Shown here piece after piece: positions 11,710 through 20,813 of a DNA stretch of 53,368 nucleotides. The position numbers were made by a program, and so were the translations under genes. A model generated the notes under the pieces. It had not been told where the DNA came from. It saw only the letters and a list, made by a program, of their open reading frames with translations, and made no database searches. Positions within the stretch are counted from its first letter, which is position 1. The number at the start of each line of letters is the position of its first letter. Origin of the DNA: Rhodoferax sp. (GTDB lineage Bacteria > Pseudomonadota > Gammaproteobacteria > Burkholderiales > Burkholderiaceae_C); NCBI GenBank assembly GCA_030645355.1, contig JAUSNJ010000175.1, forward strand, positions 1-53,368, read 5' to 3'.

Positions 11710-12681
11710 GTGCTCCAAATCCTCACCGTCACTTTCCCGTTTTTCGCGCTGGTCCTATGCGGCTTCGTGGCCGCGCGCCGGGGCATGCTGCCGATGGCGG
11801 CCATCCCCGGCTTGAACAGCTTTGTATTGTTTTTTGCACTGCCGTGCATGCTGTACCGCTTTGGCGCCAGCACGCCGATTGCCCAATTGCTGGACCCCCA
11901 TGTGGCGCTGACCTACCTGGCGTGCGCGCTGGTCATGGTCGGTTTCGTCGTGGCGGTGACGCGGCACGGACGAATTGGCTGGAACGACGCCGCCTTTGGC
12001 GCTTTGGTGGGAGCCTTTCCCAATACCGGCTTCATGGGGGTGCCGTTGCTGGTGGCGCTGCTGGGCCCCAAGGCCGCTGGCCCGGCGATCGTCACCATCC
12101 TGGTCGATATGGTGATCACCACCTCGCTGTGCATTGCCCTGTCCCGACTGGGCAACCACGGCGGAACGGGCGGCTCGGCGGGAGTGGCGGCCAGGAACGC
12201 GCTGAAGGGGGTTGCGACCAATCCCATGCCCTGGTCGATTTTGCTGGGGGCTGTGGTGTCGGCGATGCAGCTCGAATTCCCCAAACCGGTGGTGCAGACC
12301 GTGGGGCTGCTGGCCGATTCGGCCTCGCCGGTGGCTTTGTTCACGATTGGCGCGGTGCTGGCGCGTTCCCAGATGATGGCGCAGTCCGGTGAGGCTCACC
12401 CGGTGCACTGGATGGAGGTGGTGCCAGTGGCCGCCATCAAACTGTTTCTGCACCCCCTGCTGGTGCTGCTGGTGGGGGCGGGCGCCATCCAGATGGGCGT
12501 GCCGATGGACCGTTTTGCGTTGACGGTGCTGGTGCTGCTGGCCGCGCTGCCCAGCGCCAGCAATGTGTCTCTGCTGGCCGAGCGTTTTGGGGCGGACAAC
12601 GGGCGTATTGCGCGCATCATTCTGGTGTCCACCGCGGCGGCGTTTTTTACCTTTGCCGGTGCCGTGGCCCTCATGACTTAA
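11710..12681 (+). CDS. AEC-family (auxin efflux carrier type) transporter
   Basis: A hydrophobic 323-residue protein with about ten membrane segments in the pattern of the AEC family, which includes malonate/malate permeases such as MdcF. Family hallmarks are a first helix with FPFFALVLCGFVAARRG, an LPCMLYRFGAS motif, and the repeated second half GVPMDRFALTVLVLLAALPSASN. The likely start is the GTG at 11710; upstream ATGs would run antisense into the start of rep and add a non-hydrophobic tail. The substrate is unknown. It is divergent from rep and convergent with the AraC regulator. Confidence 0.85.
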   Translation: MLQILTVTFPFFALVLCGFVAARRGMLPMAAIPGLNSFVLFFALPCMLYRFGASTPIAQLLDPHVALTYLACALVMVGFVVAVTRHGRIGWNDAAFGALVGAFPNTGFMGVPLLVALLGPKAAGPAIVTILVDMVITTSLCIALSRLGNHGGTGGSAGVAARNALKGVATNPMPWSILLGAVVSAMQLEFPKPVVQTVGLLADSASPVALFTIGAVLARSQMMAQSGEAHPVHWMEVVPVAAIKLFLHPLLVLLVGAGAIQMGVPMDRFALTVLVLLAALPSASNVSLLAERFGADNGRIARIILVSTAAAFFTFAGAVALMT

Positions 12682-12697
12682 CGGGGCGTCAGGCCCG

Positions 12698-13753
12698 TCA
12701 GACCGATCCCGGTTTGCCGCGCCGTTCACGGTAGCTGCCGGGGCTGTCGCCCGTCCACTCCCTAAACGCATGGTTGAACGCGCTCTGGTCCTGGTAGCCC
12801 AGCAAGAACGCGATATCGGTGAGGCTCAAGTCGGGCCGCAGCAAATAGCTCTGCGCCAGCGCCTGGCGTGTCCGGTCCAGCAACTGCTGAAAGCTGGTGT
12901 CGGCGTCGCTGAGCTTGCGCTGCAGCGTGCGCGGGGACAGCTTCAGGTCCTGGGCGATCTGGGTCAGGCTGGCCCGGTCCTGCGCCAGGTGGCTGGCGAT
13001 GCTGGCGCGCACCTGGGCCACGATGCCGACCTCGCCCTGGCTGCGCAGTTTGGCTTGCAGCAACTGTTCGGCGTGCTGCTGCAACACGGGGTACAGGCCA
13101 ACGTCAGCATTCGGAACGGGCAAGGCCAGCAGTGCGGCATCAAAGCGTGCGCAATTGGCGCTGGCGCCAAACTCCACATCCGGTCCAAACAGGCGGTGGT
13201 GTTCGCTGACGTCGGCCGGGGCGGCGTGGGTGAAGGACACCGGCGCCGCAGGCAAGGGCGTGCCGGCCAGCCAGTTGCCAAACACCCGCACGCCAGCAAA
13301 CACGCTCTCGGCCAGGTGCCGGCTGGCGTGGGGGAAATGGCTGTGCCATTGGTAAACCGCGGTGCCACCGTGCACACCCAGTTCCGAACGGCCCAGATCA
13401 TGGGCCAGGCTTTCATAGCGCAGGGTTTGTTGAAAGGCCTGTCCCAGGTCGCGGCAGCTCAGCAGGATCAGACCGTAGACGCTGTAGGTTCCCAGCTTGA
13501 CCCGCTCCCCTACGTGCAGGCCAAAGTGCGGGTGGCCGGCCAGCTCGGCACCGGCATCCAGCAGGCGCACATAGTCTGCGGCGGCCAGAGACTCGGGCAT
13601 GGGGGACAGCGCGTCTTCCGGCATACCGGCGGCAACGGCCAGTGCCGGCAAACCCACGCCGCACTCCACGGCCAGCTCCAGCAGGGGCTGCACATATGCG
13701 CCCGCCACCCGCCCACCCGTGAGGCTAGACGCAGCGAAGTGGTGGGTTGGCAT
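12698..13753 (-). CDS. AraC-family transcriptional regulator
   Basis: A 351-residue regulator with the two-part layout of the OruR/ArgR-like AraC group. The N-terminal sensing domain spans about residues 15-200 (PLLELAVECGVGLPALAVAAGMPED start). The C-terminal domain holds two helix-turn-helix units (DLKLSPRTLQRKLSDADTSFQ and LSLTDIAFLLGYQDQSAFNHAF). I chose the ATG at 13753, where similarity to the family begins; the open frame extends upstream but reads antisense to the neighbour. It is transcribed divergently from the three-gene flavoenzyme operon and most likely controls it. Confidence 0.9.
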   Translation of the reverse strand: MPTHHFAASSLTGGRVAGAYVQPLLELAVECGVGLPALAVAAGMPEDALSPMPESLAAADYVRLLDAGAELAGHPHFGLHVGERVKLGTYSVYGLILLSCRDLGQAFQQTLRYESLAHDLGRSELGVHGGTAVYQWHSHFPHASRHLAESVFAGVRVFGNWLAGTPLPAAPVSFTHAAPADVSEHHRLFGPDVEFGASANCARFDAALLALPVPNADVGLYPVLQQHAEQLLQAKLRSQGEVGIVAQVRASIASHLAQDRASLTQIAQDLKLSPRTLQRKLSDADTSFQQLLDRTRQALAQSYLLRPDLSLTDIAFLLGYQDQSAFNHAFREWTGDSPGSYRERRGKPGSV

Positions 13754-13863
13754 GATTGAACAAATTGCTTGGCATGAAAGCGCAATACACCGCGGGCGGG
13801 GGTGGCTACAGTGGCGCTCAGTGTAGCAATCGGGTGCTGCACGCGAATGCACAGGAGATAGCC
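13754..13863. promoter_or_regulatory. Divergent promoter region, AraC regulator / flavoenzyme operon
   Basis: These 110 bases separate the two divergent starts. They hold an imperfect palindrome, GTGTAGCA (13821-13828) and TGCTGCAC (13835-13842), and a strong ribosome site AGGAGA just before the flavoenzyme start. No convincing -35/-10 pair could be fixed by eye. Confidence 0.45.
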
Positions 13864-15492
13864 ATGAAGCGCTGGAATGGTTGGGGGGACGATGCGGTGG
13901 AGCTGGTCTTGCCGGGGGAAGCCCTGCAGTTTTTGGAACAACGCATTGGGGCTGGCGTGCCCTCGGTGGACGCCACGCTGGCACAGGCCTGTGCCGGCAT
14001 ACCACCCAGCCGCTTGCCAGCCCACCCATTGGTCGACACCAGAGCCGAGACCCGCATGCGCAACAGCCTGGGCCACAGCCTGCCCGACTGGTTGAAGATG
14101 CGCAGCGGCAGGGTGGGCGTGGTGACCGATGGCGTGGCCTTTCCCGAGAGCTCCGAGCAAGTGCGTGCCCTGCTGCACTACGCCACAGCCTGCGGCGCGG
14201 CCGTGATTCCGATGGGTGGGGGTACCAGCGTCGTCGGCCACCTGACGGCGCCCGAAGGCGAGCAGGCGGTGCTGACCATCAACCTGTCGCGCCTGTGCGG
14301 CCTGGTCAACCTGGACCGTGAGGCCCAGCTGGCCACCTTTGGTGCCGGCGTGCTGGGCCCCGATCTGGAGGCGCAACTGCGGGCACAGGGCTATACGCTG
14401 GGGCATTTCCCGCAGTCGTTTGAATACTCCACGCTGGGCGGCTGGGTGGTCACACGTTCGTCGGGCCAGCAGTCGCTGCGCTACGGCCGGATCGAGCAGC
14501 TGTTCGCCGGGGGCACGGTCGAAACCCCTGTGGGGACCCTGGAGGTCATTCCCTTTCCGGCCTCGGCGGCGGGCACGGATCTGCGGGAAATGGTGCTGGG
14601 CTCCGAGGGGCGCATCGGCATCCTGACTGAAGCCACGGTGCGCATCACACCGCTGCCGCAGCGCGAGGAATTCCATACGCTGTTCTTCCCCGACTGGGAG
14701 CGGGCCCAGGAGGCGGTGCGCGCCATCGTGCAGGCCAAGCTGCCGCTTTCCATGCTGCGCCTGTCCAATCCGATCGAGACGCTGACCACGCTGACCATGG
14801 CCGGGCACAAGACCCTGATTGGCCTGCTGGAGCGTTACCTGGCGTTGCGCGGTTGTAAAGACCAGAAGTGCATGCTGATGATCGGTGCTACCGGACAAAG
14901 TGACACCGTGGCCCACGCGCTCAAAAGTGCCCAGCGCATCGCACGCAGCTACCAGGGTGTCGCCATCGGGCAGGCCATGGGCAAAAAGTGGAAAGAAAAT
15001 CGCTTTCGCAACGTCTACCTGCGTAACGCGTTGTGGCTCAAAGGTTACGCCATCGACACGGTAGAGACAGCCTGCGACTGGCCCCGCGTAACGTCCATGA
15101 TGCAGGCCATGGAAGCGGCCGCAACGCACGCGCTGGCGCAAAGTGGCGAGCGCGTGCACACCTACACCCACCTGTCGCACGTCTATGCCCAGGGGGCCAG
15201 CGTGTACACCACCTTTGCCTACCGGCTCTCGGGCGACTATGCAACCGACCTGGCGCGCTGGCGCAGCCTGAAGACGGCGGTATGCGAGGCGATTGTGGCC
15301 GTTGGCGGCACCATCAGTCACCAGCACGGCGTGGGCCTGGACCACGCGCCGTATCTGGAGGCCGAGAAAGGCGCTGCGGGCCTGTCGGCCATGCGCAGCC
15401 TGTTCCGGCACTTCGACCCCGAGGGCATGATGAACCCCGGCAAGCTGCTGCCCGCGTCCACTTCCAATCCCGCGTTCACCCCCACGCCATGA
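13864..15492 (+). CDS. FAD-binding oxidoreductase, alkyl-DHAP synthase-like
   Basis: A 542-residue flavoprotein of the vanillyl-alcohol-oxidase family, closest to alkyldihydroxyacetonephosphate synthase (AGPS). It starts with WNGWGDD, typical of AGPS-like proteins. The FAD loop PMGGGTSVVGH is at about residues 116-126, then HFPQSFEYSTLGGW and TRSSGQQSLRYG as in AGPS, and it ends FDPEGMMNPGKLLP. The active-site triad region reads SHQHGVG (residues 485-491) where characterised AGPS enzymes have SHHHGVG. The central His, implicated in catalysis, is Gln, so ether-lipid synthesis is doubtful. The ATG follows AGGAGA. Its stop overlaps the next start (ATGA). With the GlpD-like and kinase partners it probably serves catabolism of an unknown polyol or glycerol derivative. 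Confidence 0.85.
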   Translation: MKRWNGWGDDAVELVLPGEALQFLEQRIGAGVPSVDATLAQACAGIPPSRLPAHPLVDTRAETRMRNSLGHSLPDWLKMRSGRVGVVTDGVAFPESSEQVRALLHYATACGAAVIPMGGGTSVVGHLTAPEGEQAVLTINLSRLCGLVNLDREAQLATFGAGVLGPDLEAQLRAQGYTLGHFPQSFEYSTLGGWVVTRSSGQQSLRYGRIEQLFAGGTVETPVGTLEVIPFPASAAGTDLREMVLGSEGRIGILTEATVRITPLPQREEFHTLFFPDWERAQEAVRAIVQAKLPLSMLRLSNPIETLTTLTMAGHKTLIGLLERYLALRGCKDQKCMLMIGATGQSDTVAHALKSAQRIARSYQGVAIGQAMGKKWKENRFRNVYLRNALWLKGYAIDTVETACDWPRVTSMMQAMEAAATHALAQSGERVHTYTHLSHVYAQGASVYTTFAYRLSGDYATDLARWRSLKTAVCEAIVAVGGTISHQHGVGLDHAPYLEAEKGAAGLSAMRSLFRHFDPEGMMNPGKLLPASTSNPAFTPTP

Positions 15493-17117
15493 CCACGCTG
15501 CATGCCGTTCCACCGCCAGAGCCCAGGGCGCAGCCGCTGGCCCCGCTGCTGGCCCGCGCGTGGGACATCGTCGTCATTGGCGGTGGCATCACTGGCGCCG
15601 GCATTCTGCTGGAGGCGGCGCGCCGGGGCCTGAAAGTGCTGCTGGTGGAACAGCGCGACTTTGCCTGGGGCACGTCCAGCCGCTCCTCCAAGCTGGTGCA
15701 TGGTGGCCTGCGCTACCTGAAAGAAGGCCAGTTGCGCCTGACCCGCGATTCGGTGCGCGAGCGCCAGCACCTGCTGCACCAGGCCCAGGGACTGGTGGAC
15801 CCGCAGAGCTTTGCCTTTGCCGACTACCGGGGGCGTCCGCCGGGGCGCTGGCTGTTTCAGCTGGGCCTGGCCGTCTACGACCGCATGGCCCGGCAAAGTG
15901 CGCGCCACCACTATCCCGTCGATGAATTTTTGATGCTGGCACCCCACATCGACCGCGCAGATTTGCAGGGCGGCATGTGCTACCTGGACGCCAAGACCGA
16001 TGACGCACGGCTGGTGCTGCGGGTGCTGCAAGAGGCCCGCAGCCTGGGCGGTGTGGCCATCAACTACCTGCGGGTGCAGCAATTGTTGCGTGTCGATGAC
16101 CGCACCGACGGTGATGTGAATGGCGTGCGCGTGGTCGATGCCGTCAGCGGCGAGACCCATGCCGTGCGCGCCACGGTGGTGATCAATGCGACCGGGGCCT
16201 GGGCCGACGGCCTGCGCCAGCAGCAAGGCGCCACTGCAAAAATGCGCCCGCTGCGTGGCAGCCATCTGGTGCTGCCCGCGTGGCGCCTGCCGGTGGCACA
16301 GGCCAGCAGCCTGATGCACCCGCAGGACGGGCGGCCGGTGTTTGTCTTTCCGTGGGAGGGTGCCACGCTGGTGGGCACCACCGACATCGACCACACGGGC
16401 GACCTGCAACAGGAAGCCACCATCACGCCCGCCGAGGTTGGCTACCTGATGCAGGCATTGCAGTTTCAGTTTCCGCAATTGCAGCTCACGCCCGGTGACG
16501 TGATCGCCACCTACGCCGGCGTGCGCCCGGTGGTGGATACCGGCAAGGCCGACCCGTCCAAGGAGGGGCGCGACCACGCGGTCTGGATGGAGCAGGGCCT
16601 GCTCACCGTGACCGGCGGCAAGCTGACCACGTTCCGGCTGATTGCGCTGGACGCCTTGCGGCACGTGGCGGCACGCTTGCCCCACGGGCAGGAGCCGCCC
16701 TCCAACGGCCCTCTGCTGGCACCCGCTGCGGCGCTGCCATTGCTGCGGGGTTTGAATACCCACCAGCGCCAGCGCCTGCAAGGCCACTACGGACCGCAGG
16801 CCCACGACGTCGTGGCGGCGGCACGGGGTGGTGAATTGCAGACCATCAGCGGCACCGAAACGCTATGGGTGGAGTTGCGCTGGGCAGCGCGCCATGAGGC
16901 CGTCGTGCACCTGCAAGACCTGATGCTGCGCCGCACCCGCCTGGGCCTGCTGTTGCGCGGTGGTGGTGCCGACTTATTGCCCAGCATCCGCTCCATCTGC
17001 CAGGGCGAACTCGGCTGGGATGATGCGCGCTGGGATGCCGAGCAAGCGGCCTACCGGGCGCTGTGGCAACAGCATTACAGCCCGACGCCCTGGGTGACCC
17101 CACCATTGGAGGCATGA
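15489..17117 (+). CDS. GlpD-like FAD-dependent glycerol-3-phosphate dehydrogenase/oxidase
   Basis: A 542-residue protein of the GlpD family, which oxidises sn-glycerol-3-phosphate to dihydroxyacetone phosphate and passes electrons to quinone. The dinucleotide-binding motif DIVVIGGGITGAG is at residues 26-38, followed by the family signature SSRSSKLVHGGLRYL. Further conserved blocks include RPLRGSHLVLP, GTTDIDHTGD and YAGVRPVVD. The C-terminal domain is present, so the length is normal. The ATG sits in the stop of the flavoenzyme gene (ATGA) and its own stop is adjacent to the kinase start, so all three are coupled. The real substrate may be a glycerol-3-phosphate analogue made by the neighbouring kinase; this is inferred from context. 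Confidence 0.9.
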   Translation: MTTLHAVPPPEPRAQPLAPLLARAWDIVVIGGGITGAGILLEAARRGLKVLLVEQRDFAWGTSSRSSKLVHGGLRYLKEGQLRLTRDSVRERQHLLHQAQGLVDPQSFAFADYRGRPPGRWLFQLGLAVYDRMARQSARHHYPVDEFLMLAPHIDRADLQGGMCYLDAKTDDARLVLRVLQEARSLGGVAINYLRVQQLLRVDDRTDGDVNGVRVVDAVSGETHAVRATVVINATGAWADGLRQQQGATAKMRPLRGSHLVLPAWRLPVAQASSLMHPQDGRPVFVFPWEGATLVGTTDIDHTGDLQQEATITPAEVGYLMQALQFQFPQLQLTPGDVIATYAGVRPVVDTGKADPSKEGRDHAVWMEQGLLTVTGGKLTTFRLIALDALRHVAARLPHGQEPPSNGPLLAPAAALPLLRGLNTHQRQRLQGHYGPQAHDVVAAARGGELQTISGTETLWVELRWAARHEAVVHLQDLMLRRTRLGLLLRGGGADLLPSIRSICQGELGWDDARWDAEQAAYRALWQQHYSPTPWVTPPLEA

Positions 17118-17119
17118 CC

Positions 17120-18682
17120 ATGTCGGAACCCACCATCCTGTCCATCGACAACGGCACGCAAAGCGTTCGCGCCCTGCTGTTTGACCTGCGGGGCAACATC
17201 GTCGCCAAGGCGCAGGTGCATCTGGAGGCCTATTTTTCCGAGCATCCGGGTTGGGCCGAACACGACCCCGAGGACTACTGGCAGGCCGTGTGCAGCGCCT
17301 GCCAAACCCTGTGGGCGCAGAACCCCGGCGCGCGGGAAACCGTCCAAGGCGTTGCCATTACCACGCAGCGCGGCACGGTGATCAATCTGGACCGTGACGG
17401 CAAGCCTTTGCGCCCCGCTATCACCTGGCTGGACCAGCGCCGCACCGACACCGTGCCGCCCATTGGCACGCTGTGGAAATGGGCCTTCAAGCTCGCCGGT
17501 GTGCAAAGCACCATCAATTACTTCCGCGGCGAGGCCGAGGCCAACTGGCTCAAGGCGCACCAGCCCGAGGTCTGGGACCGCACCCACCATTACCTGCTGC
17601 TGTCGGGCTACCTGAATCACCGGCTGTGCGGGCGTTTTGTCGATTCTGTGGGTTCGCAGGTGGCTTACCTGCCGTTCGACTACAAGGGCCTGGCCTGGGC
17701 CAAGGCCAACGACTGGAAGTGGCAGGCCCTGGCCGTCAGGGCCGAGTGGTTGCCCGAACTGGTGGCCCCTGGCACGCGCATGGGCGCCATCACGGCAGAA
17801 GCGAGTGCGGCCACCGGCATTCCCGTGGGCACGCCGCTGATGGCCGCCGCTGCCGACAAGGCCTGCGAGGTCATAGGCGCGGGCTGCCGCGAGCCGCACA
17901 TCGGCTGCCTGAGCTACGGCACCACGGCCACCATCAACACCACCAGCGCGAAGTATCTGGAGGTCACGCCTTTCATTCCGCCGTACCCGTCGGCGATACC
18001 CGGGTCCTACAGCACCGAGGTGCAGATCTTCCGCGGCTACTGGATGGTCAACTGGTTCAAGCAGCAGTTTGGCCACCATGAGCAGAACCAGTCACTGGAG
18101 ACCGGGGTTGCGCCCGAGGTGTTGTTCGATGCACTGGTCAACTCCGTGCCACCCGGTTCCATGGGCCTGATGCTGCAACCCTATTGGTCACCGGGCATCA
18201 AGATCCCCGGCCCCGAGGCCAAGGGCGCCATCATCGGCTTTGGCGATGTGCACACCCGCGCCCACGTCTACCGCGCCATCCTCGAAGGCCTGGCCTACGC
18301 GTTGCGCGAGGGCAAGGAGCGCATCGAGAAGCGCAGTGGTGTGCCCATCACCGAGCTGCGCGTTTCGGGCGGTGGCTCGCAGAGCGACGCGGCCATGCAG
18401 CTCACCGCAGACATCTTCGGCCTGCCCACGTCGCGCCCGCATGTGTACGAGACCTCGGGTCTGGGCGCCGCCATCGACGCGGCGGTGGGACTGGGCCTGC
18501 ACCCGGACTTTGACACCGCGGTGAAAGCCATGACGCGCATCGGGCAGACCTTCACGCCGAATCCGCAGCACCACGCCACGTACGACGCCTTGTACCGCCG
18601 TGTCTACCAGAAGATGTATGGCCGGCTGCAGCCGCTGTACCGGGCGATCCAGGCCATCACCGGCTACCCGCACCTGCCGTAG
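17120..18682 (+). CDS. FGGY-family carbohydrate kinase
   Basis: A 520-residue sugar/polyol kinase of the FGGY family (glycerol, xylulose, ribulose and related kinases). The phosphate-1 motif ILSIDNGTQSVRALLFDL is at the N-terminus, AITWLDQRR follows near residue 95, and the C-terminal adenosine-binding block LRVSGGGSQSDAAMQLTADI is present. It lacks the exact sequence features of GlpK and could act on another polyol. Two ATGs are possible (17114 and 17120); GGAGG at 17108-17112 favours the second. Third gene of the trio; nothing follows on this strand until the LytS-like kinase. Confidence 0.88.
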   Translation: MSEPTILSIDNGTQSVRALLFDLRGNIVAKAQVHLEAYFSEHPGWAEHDPEDYWQAVCSACQTLWAQNPGARETVQGVAITTQRGTVINLDRDGKPLRPAITWLDQRRTDTVPPIGTLWKWAFKLAGVQSTINYFRGEAEANWLKAHQPEVWDRTHHYLLLSGYLNHRLCGRFVDSVGSQVAYLPFDYKGLAWAKANDWKWQALAVRAEWLPELVAPGTRMGAITAEASAATGIPVGTPLMAAAADKACEVIGAGCREPHIGCLSYGTTATINTTSAKYLEVTPFIPPYPSAIPGSYSTEVQIFRGYWMVNWFKQQFGHHEQNQSLETGVAPEVLFDALVNSVPPGSMGLMLQPYWSPGIKIPGPEAKGAIIGFGDVHTRAHVYRAILEGLAYALREGKERIEKRSGVPITELRVSGGGSQSDAAMQLTADIFGLPTSRPHVYETSGLGAAIDAAVGLGLHPDFDTAVKAMTRIGQTFTPNPQHHATYDALYRRVYQKMYGRLQPLYRAIQAITGYPHLP

Positions 18683-18730
18683 CACCCACCCAGGTGCCGT
18701 TTTGGTGCTGGTCGATCTAGTGAAATATGC

Positions 18731-18776
18731 CGCTAGCCCCCGTGGAATATGCATTAGTAGCTATTGTTTTTATAGC
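18731..18776 (+). repeat. 46-bp dispersed repeat, copy A (intergenic)
   Basis: Begins CGCTAGCCCCCGT and ends GCTATT-N6-ATAGC, where GCTAT/ATAGC can form a small hairpin. It lies 48 bases after the kinase stop, in the 252-base gap before the LytS-like gene. Similarity to copy D continues about ten bases upstream. Confidence 0.85.
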
Positions 18777-18934
18777 GCACAGCGGTATTTTAAAAAACCG
18801 TCAACGCCTGCGCCCTGTTGCACAGGCGGGGGCTCTGCGCGCAGGCGCGCCGCTCGCACCCTGATTCCCGCGCTCCGTCGCGCCGTCTCCCGGTTGGCCT
18901 TGACCGGGTGGGTGGTGCTCAGTATCGTCCCCGC

Positions 18935-20026
18935 ATGACATCTTCCAACGCACCATCCGATCCGCTTCGCCCGCCCGCGCGCCGCAGCCTTTGGGCGCGC
19001 CATGGCCGCCACCTGGCGGTGGTGGGCATTGCCTCACTGGCCGGCGCGCTGGCCTTTTATCCCATCACCCGCAACTCGTTTCCCGAACTGTTGGGCGAGA
19101 CCCTGCTGGTGTCGACCATCCTGCTCGGGGCCTACCTGCTGGCCGGCGCCTGGCAGCAGACCTGGGTGCCGCGCTGGGTGGCCCAGGTGCTGGCGGTGGC
19201 GGCGGCCGCCCCGCTGGGGCCGTTGATCGTGCAGCTTGTTTCGGTGCAGGGCGACCTGTACGCCTTCATGGGCTCGCGTCCGCGGGTGGTGGGGTTCTGG
19301 TGGGTCACCGTCAGTGCCGCGCTGGTTGGTTTGCTGGTCACGCTGGGCGCCCTGGTGCGGGAGCGCGACGCCCAGTCCCGGGCCCAGGCGCTGCAGTTCG
19401 CGCTGGAGCGCGAGACCCTGATGCGCCAGGCGACCGACGCGCGCCTGAACCTGCTGCAGGCGCAGATCGAGCCGCACTTCCTGCTCAACACCCTGGCCAA
19501 TGTGCAGGAGCTCATCGAGAGCGGCTCGCCACGCGCGGCGCCAGTGTTCCAGAGCCTGATTGCCTACCTTCGCGCGGCACTGCCGCAGATCAACCAGAAC
19601 GGCGCCACGCTCGGCAATGAGGCCGACCTGGTGCGCGCCTACCTGGAGCTGATGCTGATGCGCATGCCCGACCGCCTGCAGTTTTCGGTGGTGATGGAGC
19701 CGGCCCTGCGTGGCCTGCACTTTCCCAGCATGGCGCTGCTAACCCTGGTGGAGAATGCGGTGCACCACGGCATAGACCCCGGATGCGATGGCGGGCGCAT
19801 CGACGTCGGCGCGCGCATGCAAGCGGGTCCGGACGGGCACAAGCAGTTGCAGGTGTGGGTGGCCGACACCGGCGTGGGCCTGTCCGAGTCTGCCCAGCCG
19901 GGCATAGGACTGGCCAATCTGCGTGCCCGGCTGCAGGCCGTCTTCCAGGGCCATGCGCGGCTGGAACTGAGTGAGAACCCGCCGCACGGCGTGCGCGCCG
20001 AAATCATCGTGGAAGGACTGGACTGA
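18935..20026 (+). CDS. LytS/AlgZ-type sensor histidine kinase
   Basis: A 363-residue kinase with four or so membrane helices in its first 150 residues, a short coiled linker and a His_kinase (LytS/YehU-type) domain. The phospho-accepting His181 lies in QIEPHFLLNTLANVQ, the family signature. The ATP-binding part has LVENAVHHGIDPG (N box) and ADTGVG...GIGLANLRARL (G boxes). No extracellular sensor domain is apparent, so the signal is probably sensed in the membrane. It is followed one base after its stop by its LytTR regulator. Confidence 0.92.
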   Translation: MTSSNAPSDPLRPPARRSLWARHGRHLAVVGIASLAGALAFYPITRNSFPELLGETLLVSTILLGAYLLAGAWQQTWVPRWVAQVLAVAAAAPLGPLIVQLVSVQGDLYAFMGSRPRVVGFWWVTVSAALVGLLVTLGALVRERDAQSRAQALQFALERETLMRQATDARLNLLQAQIEPHFLLNTLANVQELIESGSPRAAPVFQSLIAYLRAALPQINQNGATLGNEADLVRAYLELMLMRMPDRLQFSVVMEPALRGLHFPSMALLTLVENAVHHGIDPGCDGGRIDVGARMQAGPDGHKQLQVWVADTGVGLSESAQPGIGLANLRARLQAVFQGHARLELSENPPHGVRAEIIVEGLD

Positions 20027-20027
20027 G

Positions 20028-20804
20028 ATGACACCCCCCACGGCCCTGGTGGCCGATGATGAACCCCTGCTGCGCGAGCGCCTTGTGGCAATCCTGGGGC
20101 GCCTGTGGCCGGAGTTGCAGATCGTCGCCACGGCGCGCAATGGGCGCGAGGCGGTGGAGTTGTTCGACGAGCTGGAGCCGCAGATCGCCTTTCTGGATGT
20201 GCACATGCCGGGCATGAACGGCATCGAGGCGGCGCGCTGTATTGGTGCGCGCGCCGAGCTGGTGTTTGTCACCGCGCACGAGCAGTACGCGGTGGAGGCC
20301 TTTCGCCAGGAGGCCATCGACTACATCGTCAAGCCCTTTGACGAGGCGCGCCTGGCCGAGACCGTGCGCCGCCTGCGTGAACGGCTGCAATCCGCGCCCG
20401 CGCCAGCCCCGGCCGCCCTGTCCACGGCGGCGCTGGACACGCTGGCCGAACACCTGCGAGGCCAACTGGGCCGGCCCCAATACCTGCAGTGGATCAAGGC
20501 CTCGGTAGGCAGCACGGTGCGCCTGATCCCGGTGGAACAGGTGGCCTATTTCAAGTCCGACACCAAGTACACGCTGGTCGTGTGGGAGGGCGGCGAGGCC
20601 CTGATCCGCAAGACCATCCGCGAGCTGGCCGATGCGCTGGACCCGGCACGTTTTGCGCAGGTACACCGCGCGGTCATCGTCAACCTGATGCAGGTGCAGC
20701 AGTTCAACCATGGCCCGCACGACGGCGGCGAGGTGCTGATCAAGGGGCGTGGCGAGAGCCTGCCGGTGAGCCGCAGCTTTGTGCACTTGTTCCGCCAGAT
20801 GTGA
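20028..20804 (+). CDS. LytTR-family response regulator
   Basis: A 258-residue regulator. The receiver domain spans residues 1-120 with DDE near the start, phospho-acceptor Asp57 in AFLDVHMPG and Lys in YIVKPFD. After an Ala/Pro linker comes a LytTR DNA-binding domain (about residues 155-258, with VAYFKSDTKYTLV and FAQVHRAVIVNL). The pair resembles AlgZ/AlgR of Pseudomonas in design, but nothing nearby points to alginate. The ATG follows the kinase stop by one base, so the two are coupled. Its target genes are not evident here. Confidence 0.93.
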   Translation: MTPPTALVADDEPLLRERLVAILGRLWPELQIVATARNGREAVELFDELEPQIAFLDVHMPGMNGIEAARCIGARAELVFVTAHEQYAVEAFRQEAIDYIVKPFDEARLAETVRRLRERLQSAPAPAPAALSTAALDTLAEHLRGQLGRPQYLQWIKASVGSTVRLIPVEQVAYFKSDTKYTLVVWEGGEALIRKTIRELADALDPARFAQVHRAVIVNLMQVQQFNHGPHDGGEVLIKGRGESLPVSRSFVHLFRQM

Positions 20805-20813
20805 CGGTTCGGG

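Noticed and set aside
10589..11815. A 408-codon open frame antisense to rep
   Set aside because: The sequence is low-complexity and His/Gly/Val-rich, without homology features, and rep is clearly real.
13510..15513. A 667-codon open frame antisense to the flavoenzyme gene and overlapping the AraC gene
   Set aside because: It covers the divergent promoter and two well-supported genes; the composition is typical of a shadow frame.
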